64,000 nt of DNA from Mycobacterium sp. NS-7484 (GTDB taxonomy: Bacteria > Actinomycetota > Actinomycetes > Mycobacteriales > Mycobacteriaceae). Both the position numbers and the translations under genes were made by a program. Below, piece by piece: positions 63,762 to 64,000 of the stretch (position 1 is its first letter; each line of letters begins with the position of its first letter). The notes under the pieces are model-generated. The model was not told where the DNA came from and ran no database searches. It saw only the letters and a list, made by a program, of their open reading frames with translations. The DNA is taken from contig NZ_MBEJ01000127.1 of assembly GCF_001953975.1 (NCBI RefSeq), positions 99,833 through 163,832 of the forward strand, written 5' to 3'.

Positions 63762-64000
63762 ATGGCAATGCACCTGCACCGGGCCGAGCGCACCGATCTG
63801 CTCGCCGACGGGCTGGCAGATCTGCTGAGCCGATCCCCCGCTGACCCGTTCGCCCAGGAGCTGGTGCTGGTGCCCGCCAAGGGCGTCGAGCGCTGGCTGA
63901 GTCAGCGGTTGAGCAACCGGCTGGGCGTGTGCGCGGCCGTCGAGTTCCGCAACCCCCGCTCGCTGATCGCCGAGCTGACCGGCACCGACGAAGAGGATCC
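63762..64000 (+). CDS. recC: 5' part of exodeoxyribonuclease V gamma subunit RecC (partial)
   Basis: The frame from ATG 63762 reads MAMHLHRAERTDLLADGLAD and continues with ELVLVPAKGVERWLSQRLS, matching mycobacterial RecC N-termini. RecC belongs to the RecBCD helicase-nuclease. It runs off the window end after 79 codons. An ATG two codons later is an alternative start. Confidence 0.93.
   Translation, partial: MAMHLHRAERTDLLADGLADLLSRSPADPFAQELVLVPAKGVERWLSQRLSNRLGVCAAVEFRNPRSLIAELTGTDEED

Overview
The window is a high-GC actinobacterial chromosome segment, and gene content and order point to a rapidly growing mycobacterium (Mycolicibacterium type). Supporting signs are mycobacterial RpoB/RpoC/RpsL, hadABC, cyclopropane-mycolate-synthase-type methyltransferases, MceG, FadE8-EchA4-EchA5 and mycofactocin-type SDR proteins. 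From memory, the order follows M. tuberculosis Rv0631c to Rv0687 read in the opposite direction, with local insertions and losses. I see no insertion sequence, prophage, CRISPR array or rRNA gene.

Layout. 1-2808 (+): end of ddaH, then rocD and rocE (arginine/ornithine breakdown). 2798-6596 (-): mycofactocin-type SDR, SHOCT membrane protein, cutinase-like secreted hydrolase, and a Pro/Ala-rich anchored protein with three tandem 12-residue repeats. 6658-11258 (-): str operon rpsL-rpsG-fusA-tuf with promoter and terminator. 11293-14119: TetR regulator, two coupled DUF3558-type lipoproteins, and divergently two DUF3060-type exported proteins. 14116-18271 (-): fadE8-echA4-PaaX-echA5 acyl-CoA cluster. 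18325-21529 (-): unknown membrane protein, PAP2 phosphatase, endonuclease IV. 21700-29512 (-): rpoBC with promoter and terminator. 29753-32307 (-): mceG and rplJ-rplL with a structured leader. 32327-43124: accessory block with several regulator-target pairs (HxlR/DUF1772, WYL/DinB/DUF664, TetR/MpaB-like), plus a GH38 mannosidase, ROK kinase, EEP hydrolase and nucleotidyltransferase. 43137-48614 (+): MpaB-like oxygenase, AarF kinase, LipG, two SAM methyltransferases. 48721-50643 (+): DGPF protein and ECF42-type sigma factor. 50651-55457 (-): rplA-rplK-nusG-secE-tRNA-Trp-hadC-hadB-hadA-rpmG-tRNA-Met-tRNA-Thr, listed in coordinate order; transcription runs the other way. 55565-57246 (-): nsrR-hmp nitric-oxide module. 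57405-64000: MBL hydrolase, degenerate DUF2235 protein with a membrane partner, echA3, AbiEi/DUF559 protein, MarR-MFS pair, start of recC.

The most striking non-coding signal is a set of four palindromes at 16577, 21700, 40237 and 50651. Each is exactly 50 nt from CAGAC to GTCTG, each is followed by CTCG, and each has a different but self-complementary middle. They resemble the terminator-like TRIT elements of mycobacteria. One supplies the stop codon of a neighbouring gene, and an unrelated inverted repeat at 61063 does the same. Other points worth checking are an AbiEi-type N-terminal fragment in frame upstream of nfo, a DUF2235 protein that has lost its catalytic Ser and His, and several clean operator palindromes between divergent genes.
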